A stretch of DNA of 64,000 nt from an uncultured Sulfitobacter sp. (GCF_947497275.1 NZ_CANMFS010000002.1:434001-498000); one strand, 5' to 3'. Counted from the first letter of the stretch, positions 43,788 through 52,953 are shown. Notes: generated from the letters alone by a model not told the origin. Made by a program: numbers and translations.

Positions 43788-44123
43788 TCACTCTTTCCCG
43801 TTGCGCTTCGGCGGGCGGGTCCACTGCAGCGACCAGACCGAACTTTCCCCATTTCGGAAGAGGTTGGCGCGGATCGGTTGCGCCAGCATCGGGTCATCGA
43901 TCAGCACCGAGAAAAACGCGCCGGCCTTCTCCCCGGTGCGCGCCCAGGCGGCCCCGATTTCGCGGGCAAGGTCCCCATCGCCGTGAAAAAGACGGTAGTC
44001 TGGGCCGTTCTCGGCCTCGGTCGCCTCGGCCTTGGTCAGCGACACCTCGAGGTCAAGCGTCAACGTTCGGACGTAGCCGGCAAAGCCGGATTTCGTGCGG
44101 GTGAATTCACCGATCTGGGGCAT
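43788..44123 (-). CDS. DUF736 domain protein
   Basis: This 111-aa protein of the DUF736 family is found in nearly every alphaproteobacterial ICE or plasmid of this type, beside traF and the relaxase. Family segments IGEFTRTKSGFAGYVRTLTL, DYRLFHGDGDLAREIGAAW and FFSVLIDDPMLAQPIRANLF are intact. It has no known function; a role in DNA processing is assumed only from context. The ATG at 44123 overlaps the 3' end of traF by 17 bp, which suggests coupling. Confidence 0.88.
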   Translation of the reverse strand: MPQIGEFTRTKSGFAGYVRTLTLDLEVSLTKAEATEAENGPDYRLFHGDGDLAREIGAAWARTGEKAGAFFSVLIDDPMLAQPIRANLFRNGESSVWSLQWTRPPKRNGKE

Positions 44124-44697
44124 GGAAGGCCTCCTTTCTGTTGTTGTGCGGTGTGGGATCCGGATGCGCCGACCCTGCGATGGCACCGTCGGATACGATC
44201 CAAAGCGGCGTTAGCCGGGCGGTAATCGCGATGCGTGGCAAAAGCCCGAAATATCGCCCGTCCAGACTGTCGGGCGCATCCGGATTCATGAGGAAGACTT
44301 CGCCAGCGCCGAGCCGGTGGCAGCCCTCCCAGATGGGTAGAACGCGGCCGTTGCGGTCCTGCGCATGGGCTTGGCCGAGTTGGCGGTGGTCAACGGTGAT
44401 CCTGTCGCCGGACCGGCAGACCAACGCTCCTTCGAGCGCAACGACATGCTTGAGCAGCGGCACGCCGCGCGGCAGGTAACCGCGCGCATCGAGAAAATCC
44501 GAGAGCGCCGCGGGCGGCTGAACGGCGACCAGATCACCGATGGCAACGTGATCGGCAGCACGCAAGCGATAGAGCCCTATGGGAACGCTTGCGCTGGCAT
44601 TCCACAGCACGCGCGGAGACCAGGTGGCAGCGGTAGGCAGGACGATCAGGATGACCGACATGACCGTCACCCAGACGGTGATGCGCCGCGCATTCAT
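44107..44697 (-). CDS. traF: TraF-like S26 peptidase of the conjugation system
   Basis: This 196-aa membrane-anchored serine peptidase, in IncP systems, processes and cyclises the TrbC pilin. An N-terminal transmembrane helix (ITVWVTVMSVILIVLPTAAT) precedes the S26 box with catalytic Ser in NASASVPIGLYRL (about 37) and Lys in VPLLKHVVALEG (about 82). A conserved GEVFLMNPDAPDSLDGRYFG stretch lies near the C-terminus. Presence of trbC and traF together supports cyclic pilin formation. The start overlaps the DUF2840 stop by 4 bp. Confidence 0.9.
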   Translation of the reverse strand: MNARRITVWVTVMSVILIVLPTAATWSPRVLWNASASVPIGLYRLRAADHVAIGDLVAVQPPAALSDFLDARGYLPRGVPLLKHVVALEGALVCRSGDRITVDHRQLGQAHAQDRNGRVLPIWEGCHRLGAGEVFLMNPDAPDSLDGRYFGLLPRIAITARLTPLWIVSDGAIAGSAHPDPTPHNNRKEAFHAPDR

Positions 44698-45212
44698 AGC
44701 CAGAGGCTCCGCCGCTTGAGCCAGGCCCGGTGCTGCAAGGGCGTATAGAGATGGGCTGATTGCGCGGTGGCCAGGCGATTGTGCAGGTGTCGCCAGTAGT
44801 CCGGCGAGGCATCTGCCGGATCGATACCGAGCGCCTCGATGGCGTCGACGGCCTGCAACACACGCTCGACCTTGGGCCAGCCATGGGTGGAGAGCAGCAA
44901 GTTCCCTCCGGGCCGCAGATAAGGCAGCGTTTGCATCGGGGTTCCGGGCCTTGCATCCCGCAGGATGTCGAAGCGCGACAACACTGTGCCATAGGTGTTT
45001 GCCGCCCAGCGATTGACCCCGAAGATGGCACCCGGCGCGAAGCCGAAGCGGCGGCGGTGAGGATCAAGGCGTTCTTCGCAGACCGGATCACCGAACCGAA
45101 TCCACTGTTCGATCTGGCCCTTTTTCCAGGTCAGCTCGACGAAGGTCAGGTCGCCTTCACTACCGATTTTCTGTGCACCAACCTGGCGCAGTTCGGAGCG
45201 GATCGAGCTCAT
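44694..45212 (-). CDS. DUF2840 domain protein
   Basis: This 172-aa protein of the DUF2840 family is a backbone gene between repA and traF in related ICEs. Conserved segments are FVELTWKKGQIEQWIRFGDP, ERRLDPHRR-like ERLDPHRRRFGFAPGAIFG, and LPYLRPGGNLLLSTHGWPKV. The function is unknown. The start overlaps repA by 4 bp (ATGA), and the stop overlaps traF by 4 bp, so this block is translated as a tight unit. Confidence 0.88.
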   Translation of the reverse strand: MSSIRSELRQVGAQKIGSEGDLTFVELTWKKGQIEQWIRFGDPVCEERLDPHRRRFGFAPGAIFGVNRWAANTYGTVLSRFDILRDARPGTPMQTLPYLRPGGNLLLSTHGWPKVERVLQAVDAIEALGIDPADASPDYWRHLHNRLATAQSAHLYTPLQHRAWLKRRSLWL

Positions 45213-46297
45213 GTCTTCGCCCCCCTCGGCACGCCGAGAGGCAGCTCAGGCACGTCCTCGCATGGGCCGGTTTTGAGGGGTTGAAAGCGTGCGCCCGCGG
45301 ACTTGCCCCCAGCGAGCTGCGCGCAACAAGAGTTAGATTCTTTGTTAGACTCAAAGTTAAGGCCGCGAATTCTGCCGTCTTTTGAAAAGGATGGACCCGG
45401 TTCGGGTTCCCGATAGCACGAGGGTCCGGTTCCTGATGGCACGATACCGGGGGTTCCCGATAGCACGAGCCCATCCACAGCTTGTCCACAGGGCTCGAAT
45501 GCGAGCAGTCGCCGCCCCCGCGCCTCGATCTCGAGCGCCAGGCGATAGCCCGGCAATGGCTGGCGGCGGATGATGTCCCGCAGCTCGAAGGCAAAACGTT
45601 TGAAGGGTGACAGGCTGCCGGATTTGACGTGGAGATGTCGGAACTCGAACCGCCACCCTGCCCTTTGGCGGCCGCCATGCTTGCGCACGAGCCGATAGAG
45701 CCAGCGATCAAGGCCTCCCGTCAGGTCGAAATAGGCCCGGTCGATGGTGAGGATCAGCGCATCATCGAGGACCGCCCGGTAGAACCAGTCCGGCACGATC
45801 AACTCGATCCCGTCGGGGCGACCGGTGGCATCGGTCCGCTCCGTCCACTCATTGATCCAGGAAAACCGGTGGCGGCGTCCTTCGGCCGGCTGGCGGATCG
45901 AGGTGCAAACCGTCGTCGATTGCAACCGGTCCAGAGCGGCCTTCAACCTGTGATAATCGCGCGCCGAGGTCCCACGCCCGATGAAGGTGAGGATCTGGTA
46001 AGGCGTCGCCGCCATGAGCCGCGACGTGCGCAGCCCGGAATCGCGGGCCTCGACGATCTGGCTCGCCGCCCAGATCAGGATATCGGCGTCCCAGATTGTG
46101 GCCATGCCATGGTCGGCCACGGCTTCGACGCGGATTTCGACACCGCCCGCCGAGAACTCGATGGGTCGGGTGCGATGGCTCTTGGACAAGGAAAAGAACG
46201 GATACGACATGAGATCCTGCGCGTCCCGCACGGCGAATTCTCCCGGGAGGGCGTGGAACAGACCGAGCTGGCCGCGTTCTGATGCGTAGCGCGACAT
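45209..46297 (-). CDS. repA: RepA-type replication initiator
   Basis: This 362-aa protein of the RepA (PF10134-like) plasmid initiator family shows DLMSYPFFSLSKSHRTRPIE at the N-terminus, then LMAATPYQILTFIGRGTSAR, DYHRLKAALDRLQSTTVCTS and the winged-helix part LDRWLYRLVRKHGGRQRAGW. The C-terminal third after about residue 270 is low complexity because iterons lie inside the coding sequence, giving VLSGT-like peptides in shifting frames. The initiator suggests that the excised circle can replicate. It overlaps the DUF2840 gene by 4 bp; the HTH gene ends 19 bp upstream of its start. Confidence 0.88.
   Translation of the reverse strand: MSRYASERGQLGLFHALPGEFAVRDAQDLMSYPFFSLSKSHRTRPIEFSAGGVEIRVEAVADHGMATIWDADILIWAASQIVEARDSGLRTSRLMAATPYQILTFIGRGTSARDYHRLKAALDRLQSTTVCTSIRQPAEGRRHRFSWINEWTERTDATGRPDGIELIVPDWFYRAVLDDALILTIDRAYFDLTGGLDRWLYRLVRKHGGRQRAGWRFEFRHLHVKSGSLSPFKRFAFELRDIIRRQPLPGYRLALEIEARGRRLLAFEPCGQAVDGLVLSGTPGIVPSGTGPSCYREPEPGPSFSKDGRIRGLNFESNKESNSCCAQLAGGKSAGARFQPLKTGPCEDVPELPLGVPRGAKT
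45404..45490. repeat. oriV: Iterons and DnaA-box-like sites inside repA (candidate oriV)
   Basis: Two exact copies of the 19-mer GGGTTCCCGATAGCACGAG (45404-45422 and 45451-45469) flank a degenerate copy (CGGTTCCTGATGGCACGAT, 45427-45445), with a period of 23-24 bp. Next to them are CCATCCACA and TTGTCCACA (45482-45490), close to the DnaA box TTATNCACA. Iterons plus DnaA boxes define many plasmid origins; their place within repA itself is the notable point. Confidence 0.65.
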
Positions 46298-46316
46298 TTG
46301 AGATGCCTCGGCCGGA

Positions 46317-46601
46317 TCAGCGGAAGGCCCGGCCGGCAGGCGGGGTCGCGGTCAGCACATGGCGTTTGGCAGGCAGCACGCGGCCCCCGCGCGGGTCGGA
46401 TGTCGAGGTGACGGCACCGCGCTGGACCCAGGCTTCGAGGTCATCAATCGAATACACGACGCGACCGCCGAGCTTGTGATAGGCCGGACCGGTGCCATAG
46501 GTGCGGTGCTTTTCGAGCGTACGCGCCGACAGGCTGAGAAACTGCGCGGCCTCCTTGGTGCGCAAATAGCGCGGCGGCAGGGGAGCGTGATCGGGTCGCA
46601 T
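46317..46601 (-). CDS. AlpA/excisionase-type helix-turn-helix protein
   Basis: This 94-aa MerR/AlpA-like DNA-binding protein has a helix-turn-helix at about 10-60: YLRTKEAAQFLSLSARTLEK, HRTYGTGPAYHKLGGRVVYS and IDDLEAWVQRG. The tail is basic. Such proteins sit just upstream of repA in alphaproteobacterial ICEs and probably regulate the repA-traF block. They can resemble excisionases, but distance from the att sites argues against that here. The ATG at 46601 was chosen over a longer in-frame extension with non-coding composition. Confidence 0.82.
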   Translation of the reverse strand: MRPDHAPLPPRYLRTKEAAQFLSLSARTLEKHRTYGTGPAYHKLGGRVVYSIDDLEAWVQRGAVTSTSDPRGGRVLPAKRHVLTATPPAGRAFR

Positions 46602-47003
46602 GGAAAGCCTCCGTGGGGTCCGTGAGGCCGCCGGACAGTGGCGGCTGATTGGGGCCACGATGGCGAAGTGCGACGGGTGGGATGGAGTGCGAAGATGGGG
46701 GTGCGGAAATCGCACACCACGAGCTATGCTACAGGCGACGACCGATATGCTGGAGCGCAACGCTGCATGAGACTTGAACGGTGGAAGGCCTCGTGCCGTC
46801 CTTCGTCAGGTGCTTATGATGCCGGTTCGCTGACGCGCGAATTCTGCAAGTCGGGCGGATTGCGGATCTTCGCTCCCGCACCGTTCAAGGAACGCTTTTG
46901 GCCTTGATGTGCGCCTATCCTCTCAGCGAAGAAGACTTATAAAAAGCTACCCATCAGCAGCCGATCGGTCCAAGTCCATCTTTCCGGAGTGGCTTCGGAG
47001 GGA
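46602..47003. other. Gene-free stretch between HTH gene and Hachiman-like operon
   Basis: About 400 bp without a convincing gene. Short frames are present, but none shows family similarity or a good ribosome-binding site. The half next to the HTH gene should carry the promoter of the repA-traF block; the other half follows the end of hamB. An AT-rich patch (46930-46950, GACTTATAAAAAGC) may hold a promoter or the end of transcription. Probably the junction of cargo insertion. Confidence 0.4.
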
Positions 47004-50000
47004 TCACCGACGCCGGGAGTGTGCGAATACGCGGCGGACACTAGCCTGCCCGTTAGCATAGAGTACATAATCATTGGCAAGGTCGGAGCGATCATACAGT
47101 CCAAACGCGTCCGGCGAACGGGCAAGCTCGTAACCAGACGCGTCGAGCCAGATGACCCCATATTCACTGGACATCGGCAGGACACTGTAGCGTTTCTTGG
47201 CGCCAGTCGTCCCGGTCAGCTCGGCTTCCTCCGGTACAGCCTCGGCGCGCTCCCGTTCGCGGGCAGGCAGGCTCCGATCCCAGTCCAGAAACTGCTGGGG
47301 ATCGATCAGGTCTTCGGAGGTCGGCGCGTCAATCTCCTCGCCGAGCCATTCTTCGAATGCAGGCCTAAGTGCTTCGGCTTCCTCGCGCGTCTTCGCGCGT
47401 CCCTGTGCCAACGCGAAGGCGACAATGGGATCGAGCGTTCCCCAGCGCAGCAGCTCGCGCGCCCAGAAGCCGAACCAAGGGAGCCCCGTTGTGGCCTTCC
47501 ATTCGGCAAGTGAGGGAACGGCGAGCGGATCACCCGCACCGGCGGTCCATTTCTGCGCGACGACCGCGCCGATCGCGACCCCCAAGCGAAACTCCAGGTT
47601 GTCGGCGACAAAACGCTGGCGGGCGCGAAGATTGCCAGCTTCGGGCACTTCGCCGCCCGGGGCGCGCATCCACCAGCTCAGTACGTCGGTCCAAGCATCG
47701 AGGATCTCGCGATCACCGACCGTATCGCGAACGCGGAAGCCAAATCCGCGATCCTCCTTCAGGAGTTCGCCGAGGGCCTCGAACCGCGCCATACGCTGCG
47801 CCGGGGTATCGATACCATACTCGACGGCAGCCGCCAGCAAGTCGGCGATTGCCGGCGCGATCGCTTCGAACCTCCTGCCGACATAGGGCGAGAAGCCATA
47901 TTGGTAGAGCCGCCGCCGTTCGTCGGCGTCGGGGTAGAGGTCCTCAACGATCGCGCGCCCGCGGCGCACGATCGCGTCCTCGAGCCACGCTTCCTGCGCG
48001 GCTGCGGCGACCGTGAAGGTGTTCTGCCAGAGCGCGGCGAGCTTTGTTTCGGCCCTCGGCCCATCGAGTTCGGCATCGAGCAGGCTGAGTTCCTCAAGCG
48101 CTGTCATGAGGAAGGCATCCAGTTCGTCGACCGTGTCGGCAAGCCGGTCAATGCCACCGGTGGCGCCGGTCCCTGCATTGTCGCTGACCTCGCCGGGCTC
48201 AATCTGTTCGAGCCATTTCAGAAAGGCCTCGTCGGTCAGATGTCCGAAATAGAGCCGCGCCTTGTCGCGCAGTTCGCTGAGTAGCATCGCAAGCGGACTG
48301 AGGGTCGCATCGCCCGCCAGTTCGTCGAGCCGGAGCTTCTCGCGCAACGCTTCATAGTCCTCGCGCAGAGCAGCCATCTGGTTGCGCTGTCTCTGCTTCT
48401 GTCCGTTGGCAGTGGTGGCGATCGTGCTGGGCAAGGCAATCAGCGTTAGCCCTTCCATTCCACGCGTCGAGCCTGGCCTGCCAGCACGACCGGAAAGGTT
48501 GCGGAACTCGGCCGGCGTATAGGGCGTGATGACCGGCTGCTGCGTCACGTTGTTGTAGGCGCTGCGCTTGAGCGAGGTCACAAAGATGATGTCGAACGGG
48601 AGGTTGACGCCTTCGGTGAGAGTCGCTGTCGCAACGGTGATTGGACAGATCTTTCGGTCAATCAGCGCCACCATTAGCCGCCGCAGCCGCTGCGGCATCT
48701 GACCATGGCTCGTTGCTATCCCGCGATCGAGCAGTCTCACCTCATAGGAATCTGGCCCGCAATAATCAACGCAGGCCGCCCGGGCTTCGGCGAACAACTC
48801 ACCGTCCCTTCCCTCGGGCGGCACGAAAGCCGGCAGACCCTGCCAAGCTGGCAAGTCGAAGGATTCCGCATACCACCCCATCGTCTGTTCGGGCTGCTGG
48901 GCCAGTGAGATCAGAATCCGGCGATCAGTCGCAGCGAGGTGCAGCGCCGTCCACAGCACAGTCAACTGGTTGAAGCGATATAGACTGGACCGCATCTGCG
49001 GGGGCAGCTGCGCCATCGGCGGGATGTTGAGGTTGAGGTAAACCGGATCATCACGGCCTTGCACGTAGAGCGGCCGCCCATTCATAAGCTCGAGCAGCAT
49101 CGTACTGCGCCGCTCAGACGCGGTCTCGAGTACACCGATCACTTGCCGGGTACTGCGATAGCGCGTACCGATCGCTGTTGCGTCGGCGGTGCCCTCCATC
49201 CACCGCGCTACAGGTCCGGCGGCACCGCCGGCGACCGCAGTTAGCGCGATACGAACGATATCGGGCGTCTGGGTGAGCAAGCGTGCGACGAAGCTCTCAA
49301 GCCTGAGCGAGCGGCTGCTGTGATCGGCAAAGTCGCTACGACCGCTTTCCGTATCCTCGGGGAGGACCTGATGCGCCTCATCGACGATCAGGAGCTTGAG
49401 ACGGCTGAGGAGCAGCGGAGCGAGATATCGCATGAGCGCATCGGCCTTTTCGACCGTGGCGATAAGCACTGTCGGGCGATCGGCGTTCAGCCAATAATCG
49501 GTGATGCCCCAGTCGGCGCCGCCATAAAGGCCGGTGACTATGAGATCTCGGCCGAGCTCGGAGGTGAGTTTCGCCTCGACCTCACCAGCGAGCGCACGGG
49601 AAGGGACGAGGTACAGGGCCAGTGGCACGACCTCGCCATGATCGCGCAGTAGTAGTTCCTTCACGAGGCCGAGATTGGCGACGAGCGTCTTGCCCGAACC
49701 GGTCGGCGTGCAAAGCGCGAAAGACGAGTTCTCGAGAAGGCGGGTGAGACCGGCGCGCTGCGACGACCACAATATGCCGCGACCGCGCGAGAACTGATCA
49801 CGTGCAAAGGCAAGCATGCGCGGCATGCGCCCGGGGTTGAGTTCCCCAAGGGCCCGGACCGAACGATAGATGCTGGCGTCGGAAAACCGTTCGGCAACTT
49901 GTCGCAACAGGCTGATGAGCAGCGAAACATCATCGCTGAAAGTGCGCAAGGCCATAGAGTCGAGCGCCTTAAGCTTCGCAGTGGCCTTGGCGAGGCGGTC

Positions 50001-50627
50001 ACCGGCGCCACGCCGGATCGAATCGGCGAAAAGGCCGAGCGCGCGAATGAGCTCGACCGTGAAATACCAGCTAAGCCGGTCATCCTTGTCCTCTTCGAGG
50101 ATCCGGCGGGAAGAGCCAGGTTCCCTAAGGTCGCCATTTTGATCCCAGAAGGCCATGGCATGGACGAGTACTGCATCGAAATCGGCTTGGAAAAACGCGG
50201 CGAAAAGCTTCGGGCCGTCTTCCTCGAGATCCAACTGGCCGAGAAGGCCAGATGCCATCGCGGGTAGACCACCAAGCTGGAAGGCGGCGCCGGCAAGTAA
50301 TTCGATGGGCGCGATCGTTCGCATGTCGTCTGCCGAGCGCGCCAGCCATTCGAGAATCTCACCGGCCCGCCGGTAGCAATCAACGGCGCGACGCGATTGA
50401 TGCCCCTCGATCTCTGCGAAGATCTCGGCTGCCTGCAACAGGCTTCGCGCATCCGCCAGCTGACCTTCGGAATCGTTGCGGTTCCAGCCGATCGTGGCGA
50501 CCTGCCAGCCGATCTGTAGACAACGAACATAGGAGCGTGCCTGAGTGGCGGATAATTCGTTCTCCAGCGCGAGCCTGGTGCGGGCGCCATTGGCGATCTC
50601 GAGCCTCTGCGGGTCGTTTTCCGGCAT
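47004..50627 (-). CDS. hamB: Ski2-like helicase of a Hachiman-type system (HamB-like)
   Basis: This 1207-aa helicase is paired with a HamA-like nuclease. After about 290 helical residues come Walker A FALCTPTGSGKTLVANLG (about 303-320), the DEAH box LLIVDEAHQVLPED (about 416-429), motif IV/V region TVATATLTEGVNLPFDIIF (about 672-690) and motif VI FRNLSGRAGRPGS (about 710-722). These mark a Ski2/Brr2-type superfamily 2 helicase. The last 450 residues are helical without an assigned domain. HamB is thought to scan DNA and release HamA for indiscriminate cleavage. The gene starts one base inside the hamA stop (TGATG). AbpB-like is an equivalent name in some schemes. Confidence 0.8.
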   Translation of the reverse strand: MPENDPQRLEIANGARTRLALENELSATQARSYVRCLQIGWQVATIGWNRNDSEGQLADARSLLQAAEIFAEIEGHQSRRAVDCYRRAGEILEWLARSADDMRTIAPIELLAGAAFQLGGLPAMASGLLGQLDLEEDGPKLFAAFFQADFDAVLVHAMAFWDQNGDLREPGSSRRILEEDKDDRLSWYFTVELIRALGLFADSIRRGAGDRLAKATAKLKALDSMALRTFSDDVSLLISLLRQVAERFSDASIYRSVRALGELNPGRMPRMLAFARDQFSRGRGILWSSQRAGLTRLLENSSFALCTPTGSGKTLVANLGLVKELLLRDHGEVVPLALYLVPSRALAGEVEAKLTSELGRDLIVTGLYGGADWGITDYWLNADRPTVLIATVEKADALMRYLAPLLLSRLKLLIVDEAHQVLPEDTESGRSDFADHSSRSLRLESFVARLLTQTPDIVRIALTAVAGGAAGPVARWMEGTADATAIGTRYRSTRQVIGVLETASERRSTMLLELMNGRPLYVQGRDDPVYLNLNIPPMAQLPPQMRSSLYRFNQLTVLWTALHLAATDRRILISLAQQPEQTMGWYAESFDLPAWQGLPAFVPPEGRDGELFAEARAACVDYCGPDSYEVRLLDRGIATSHGQMPQRLRRLMVALIDRKICPITVATATLTEGVNLPFDIIFVTSLKRSAYNNVTQQPVITPYTPAEFRNLSGRAGRPGSTRGMEGLTLIALPSTIATTANGQKQRQRNQMAALREDYEALREKLRLDELAGDATLSPLAMLLSELRDKARLYFGHLTDEAFLKWLEQIEPGEVSDNAGTGATGGIDRLADTVDELDAFLMTALEELSLLDAELDGPRAETKLAALWQNTFTVAAAAQEAWLEDAIVRRGRAIVEDLYPDADERRRLYQYGFSPYVGRRFEAIAPAIADLLAAAVEYGIDTPAQRMARFEALGELLKEDRGFGFRVRDTVGDREILDAWTDVLSWWMRAPGGEVPEAGNLRARQRFVADNLEFRLGVAIGAVVAQKWTAGAGDPLAVPSLAEWKATTGLPWFGFWARELLRWGTLDPIVAFALAQGRAKTREEAEALRPAFEEWLGEEIDAPTSEDLIDPQQFLDWDRSLPARERERAEAVPEEAELTGTTGAKKRYSVLPMSSEYGVIWLDASGYELARSPDAFGLYDRSDLANDYVLYANGQASVRRVFAHSRRR

Positions 50628-51580
50628 CAGGTGGCCCAGAGTGCGTCATAGACGCCGTCGATCAGGATTTCACCGTCATTCAGAATGAGTTCGACCACCT
50701 GCAGTTCGTGAGGCGCAGTATAATCTTCGGGAACTTCCTCCCAAGGGATGAGCGAATGCTTGGACTTCCGACTCGGCACATCACCGCCTGAAATCATGAT
50801 GAGGTTGGTGCGAGGCAATGGCTCGGCATTCTTGACCACCAACACTCGATCCAGTCTCGCAATCGCTGCGGAATAGCCGTCGGGATCGATTTCTCGCAAC
50901 AGACGCTGCAACTGCCGAAGCCCGTGCGGTGCTGGAATATCGCGATTGATTTGGAACCAGATCCCTTTTCCATCATGCTCGCGTTCGCCTGTGTCAGGGT
51001 TTTTTTTCTTCTCGCCGTACATCAGATCGGCGACGATAGCTGGCTGAAGTTTCTTTCTCCATTTGGCCTCACCAGCAATGAAGCGCTCTATATCGCCATC
51101 GTCATCGAGTGCGAGAGCAATGAAATCCGAGCCGCGCCTTCCATAGACCTCGCGTTTGCGTTCTTCATCCCGGGCGAGCGCGAACAGATAAGCCTCCGCA
51201 TCTTCATGAAAACGGAACAAGAACACCGGGATCGTCCACTCATGCTTGCCGATATAGTCGTATCCTTCGGTAAGCAGACCAGCCATGACTTCTCCAAACA
51301 GTCCACGTCGCGTGATCGAAGGCAAGCAGGTCGGATAGGTGATATGTGGTTCAGGCGCATCAGCATCTGGGTGAAGCTCGATACCCATCTGCTCATGGAA
51401 AAACGCGCGGGCGTCAGCATGAGCGGATTCGAAATAGGCGACCAAATCTGAAATCAGATCGTCGTCGCAGTCGCAATCTTGCTCGAGCAACAAGTGCCCG
51501 TAGCTACCGTCTTCGCTCGGATACGCCGTAAGCCAACGTGCCAGCGCAGCTTTCGGTGGTGGGCAATCATGCAAGGGCAA
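50627..51580 (-). CDS. hamA: DUF1837-like nuclease, Hachiman HamA-like, TTG start
   Basis: This 317-aa protein is encoded just before the Ski2 helicase. A PD-(D/E)XK-like core is visible: Asp in GSDFIALALDDDGD (about 151-164) and the E-x-K of FIAGEAKWRKKLQP (about 167-180). This fits the DUF1837 nuclease of HamA/AbpA, which degrades DNA when activated. No ATG is available at the 5' end of the frame; a TTG at 51580 follows AGGAG with seven bases between. Downstream TGATG overlap with the helicase indicates coupled translation. Assignment rests on the nuclease motif and partner, and overall similarity to HamA could not be tested. Confidence 0.7.
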   Translation of the reverse strand: MPLHDCPPPKAALARWLTAYPSEDGSYGHLLLEQDCDCDDDLISDLVAYFESAHADARAFFHEQMGIELHPDADAPEPHITYPTCLPSITRRGLFGEVMAGLLTEGYDYIGKHEWTIPVFLFRFHEDAEAYLFALARDEERKREVYGRRGSDFIALALDDDGDIERFIAGEAKWRKKLQPAIVADLMYGEKKKNPDTGEREHDGKGIWFQINRDIPAPHGLRQLQRLLREIDPDGYSAAIARLDRVLVVKNAEPLPRTNLIMISGGDVPSRKSKHSLIPWEEVPEDYTAPHELQVVELILNDGEILIDGVYDALWAT

Positions 51581-51730
51581 AGTCGAACTCCTCTCACAAT
51601 ACTTAAGGAAGTCGCGCGACCGTATGAAGCCTTATTGTTGTCAATATTCCCCGAAGCGACCAATATTGAGCGTGAATCAGAGAATTGATTGGAGTTGGCC
51701 GAAAAACGGTTTTGGCCCGATCAGCTGAAC

Positions 51731-51997
51731 CTACCGCCGAAAAGGAACGACGTTTTCGCCACCCATGACAAAGGCGACAGGGCCTTCCTTCTTGATGGTC
51801 GCCAGTGCTTCGTCAAATGCAGCGCTGTCATCGTCGAACAGATCGTCCCACACGATGGAAGTTCCGTCCTCGGTCACCACTTCGAGCGACCAGCCTTCGC
51901 CGCCTTCCAGCTTGTAGATGTCCACCTTGAACGGTACGTTTTCGACAACGACCCGTTGTGAAGCGCTCGAGATGACCAGATTCGGTTCAGGTTCCAT
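51731..51997 (-). CDS. Small acidic conserved protein, unknown function
   Basis: This 88-aa acidic protein (MEPEPNLVISSASQRVVVEN..., with the cluster TSIVWDDLFDDDSAAFDEAL) probably has a beta-rich first half and a helix near the C-terminus. I recall similar small proteins as unnamed genes near ICE or plasmid backbones. The ATG at 51997 removes 66 upstream codons of different composition. It lies 150 bp upstream of hamA on the same strand, so it could be either backbone or part of the defence cargo. The acidity is compatible with DNA mimicry, but nothing further supports that. Confidence 0.7.
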   Translation of the reverse strand: MEPEPNLVISSASQRVVVENVPFKVDIYKLEGGEGWSLEVVTEDGTSIVWDDLFDDDSAAFDEALATIKKEGPVAFVMGGENVVPFRR

Positions 51998-52187
51998 TGG
52001 CAGGCCTCGTCTTGGTTCAAGTCGAACCTTACACATCTGGAACGGCGTCGCCAATATGCACGGAGTGCTTTCCAATTGTTTTGCTTGGGTAAAGCGCGCC
52101 CTGAACCGACGACACGGCTGCGATTTCAAGGTCAGATTGGTTGGCGCTGCCGGGGGTGGGCCCCGGCGGCTGCGCAAGACTGGGGCA

Positions 52188-52953
52188 CTACGCACGCTCT
52201 TTCGGCCGCAGCAATCCTAGATAACCACCATCGACCATCTTCCGCGCATCGCGCAGCAGCGCCATGACGGCGAAGCGCTCCGAGGCGCTTTGCCACTCGT
52301 CCCGGCTCACCTGCGGCATCTGAAAGATCACCTCGGCGATCTGGCGGTGGGTCGCCCCGGCCTGCCGCCCATCATGGGCTTGGAGCATGCGTTTGGCGCG
52401 CAGGCGCTTCTGACCCGTCAGGCGCTTATCGGCAGGAACAGCCCGTCCATGGATCATGGCAAGAAGTCGATAGACGGCATCGAGGCGGACGAACCCGTCT
52501 TGATCGAGCGGCACGATGGCCACTAATGCGGTGGCATCGGGATCCAACTGCAAAACCTGAAGGCGGCGATCGCCGCCGCCGTCATGAAGATGATGGAGGC
52601 CGTCCTGGGCGGGTATGGTCGTTCCCTTGGGAAGGATCGTCGGCAGGGCCGCGTCGCTGAGTGCCTCTGGTACCTCGCGCAAGAGGATGACGCCCGGATC
52701 GATCCGGGGATCCCAGAGCGCGCTGGTCTTTGGTGCTGGCAATGTCGGATCGGCTGCGAAATCGTAACCCCCATTTGTCGAGGAGAGCTGTCTTCAGGGC
52801 AACATCGTCCGGCGCGGCCTTGGAGAGGGTCGCGTAGTCCTGTGCATAGTGCTTGTTGCGGCGCAGCCATTCCCATGCCAGATCAGATGCACCGAGGCGC
52901 TCGACGTAGTCGTATCCGGCCGTGGAACGCCAGCCGGACTCATCCGACGGCAT
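52188..52953 (-). pseudogene. DUF6499-DUF2285 protein interrupted by a one-base frameshift
   Basis: The 5' part (from ATG 52953: WRSTAGYDYVERLGASDLAW, then LLDKWGLRF) matches the N-terminal domain of the DUF2285-type ICE proteins. The family's normal continuation, FAADPTLPAPKTSALWDPRI and on to the DUF2285 C-terminus, is in the +1 frame. Removing one T (one A of 52759-52761 on the plus strand) restores a single 254-codon frame. It is therefore one gene with a single-base insertion, either a real mutation, a programmed slip on the run or a sequencing error. The role is probably a DNA-binding regulator of the ICE. Confidence 0.75.

Noticed and set aside
46317..46601. Excisionase for the ICE
   Set aside because: The fold is AlpA/excisionase-like, but it lies in the middle of the element directly upstream of repA, where such proteins act as regulators in this ICE type.
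46638..46907. Plus-strand 89-codon frame upstream of the HTH gene
   Set aside because: Composition is not coding-like and no domain or ribosome-binding site is seen.
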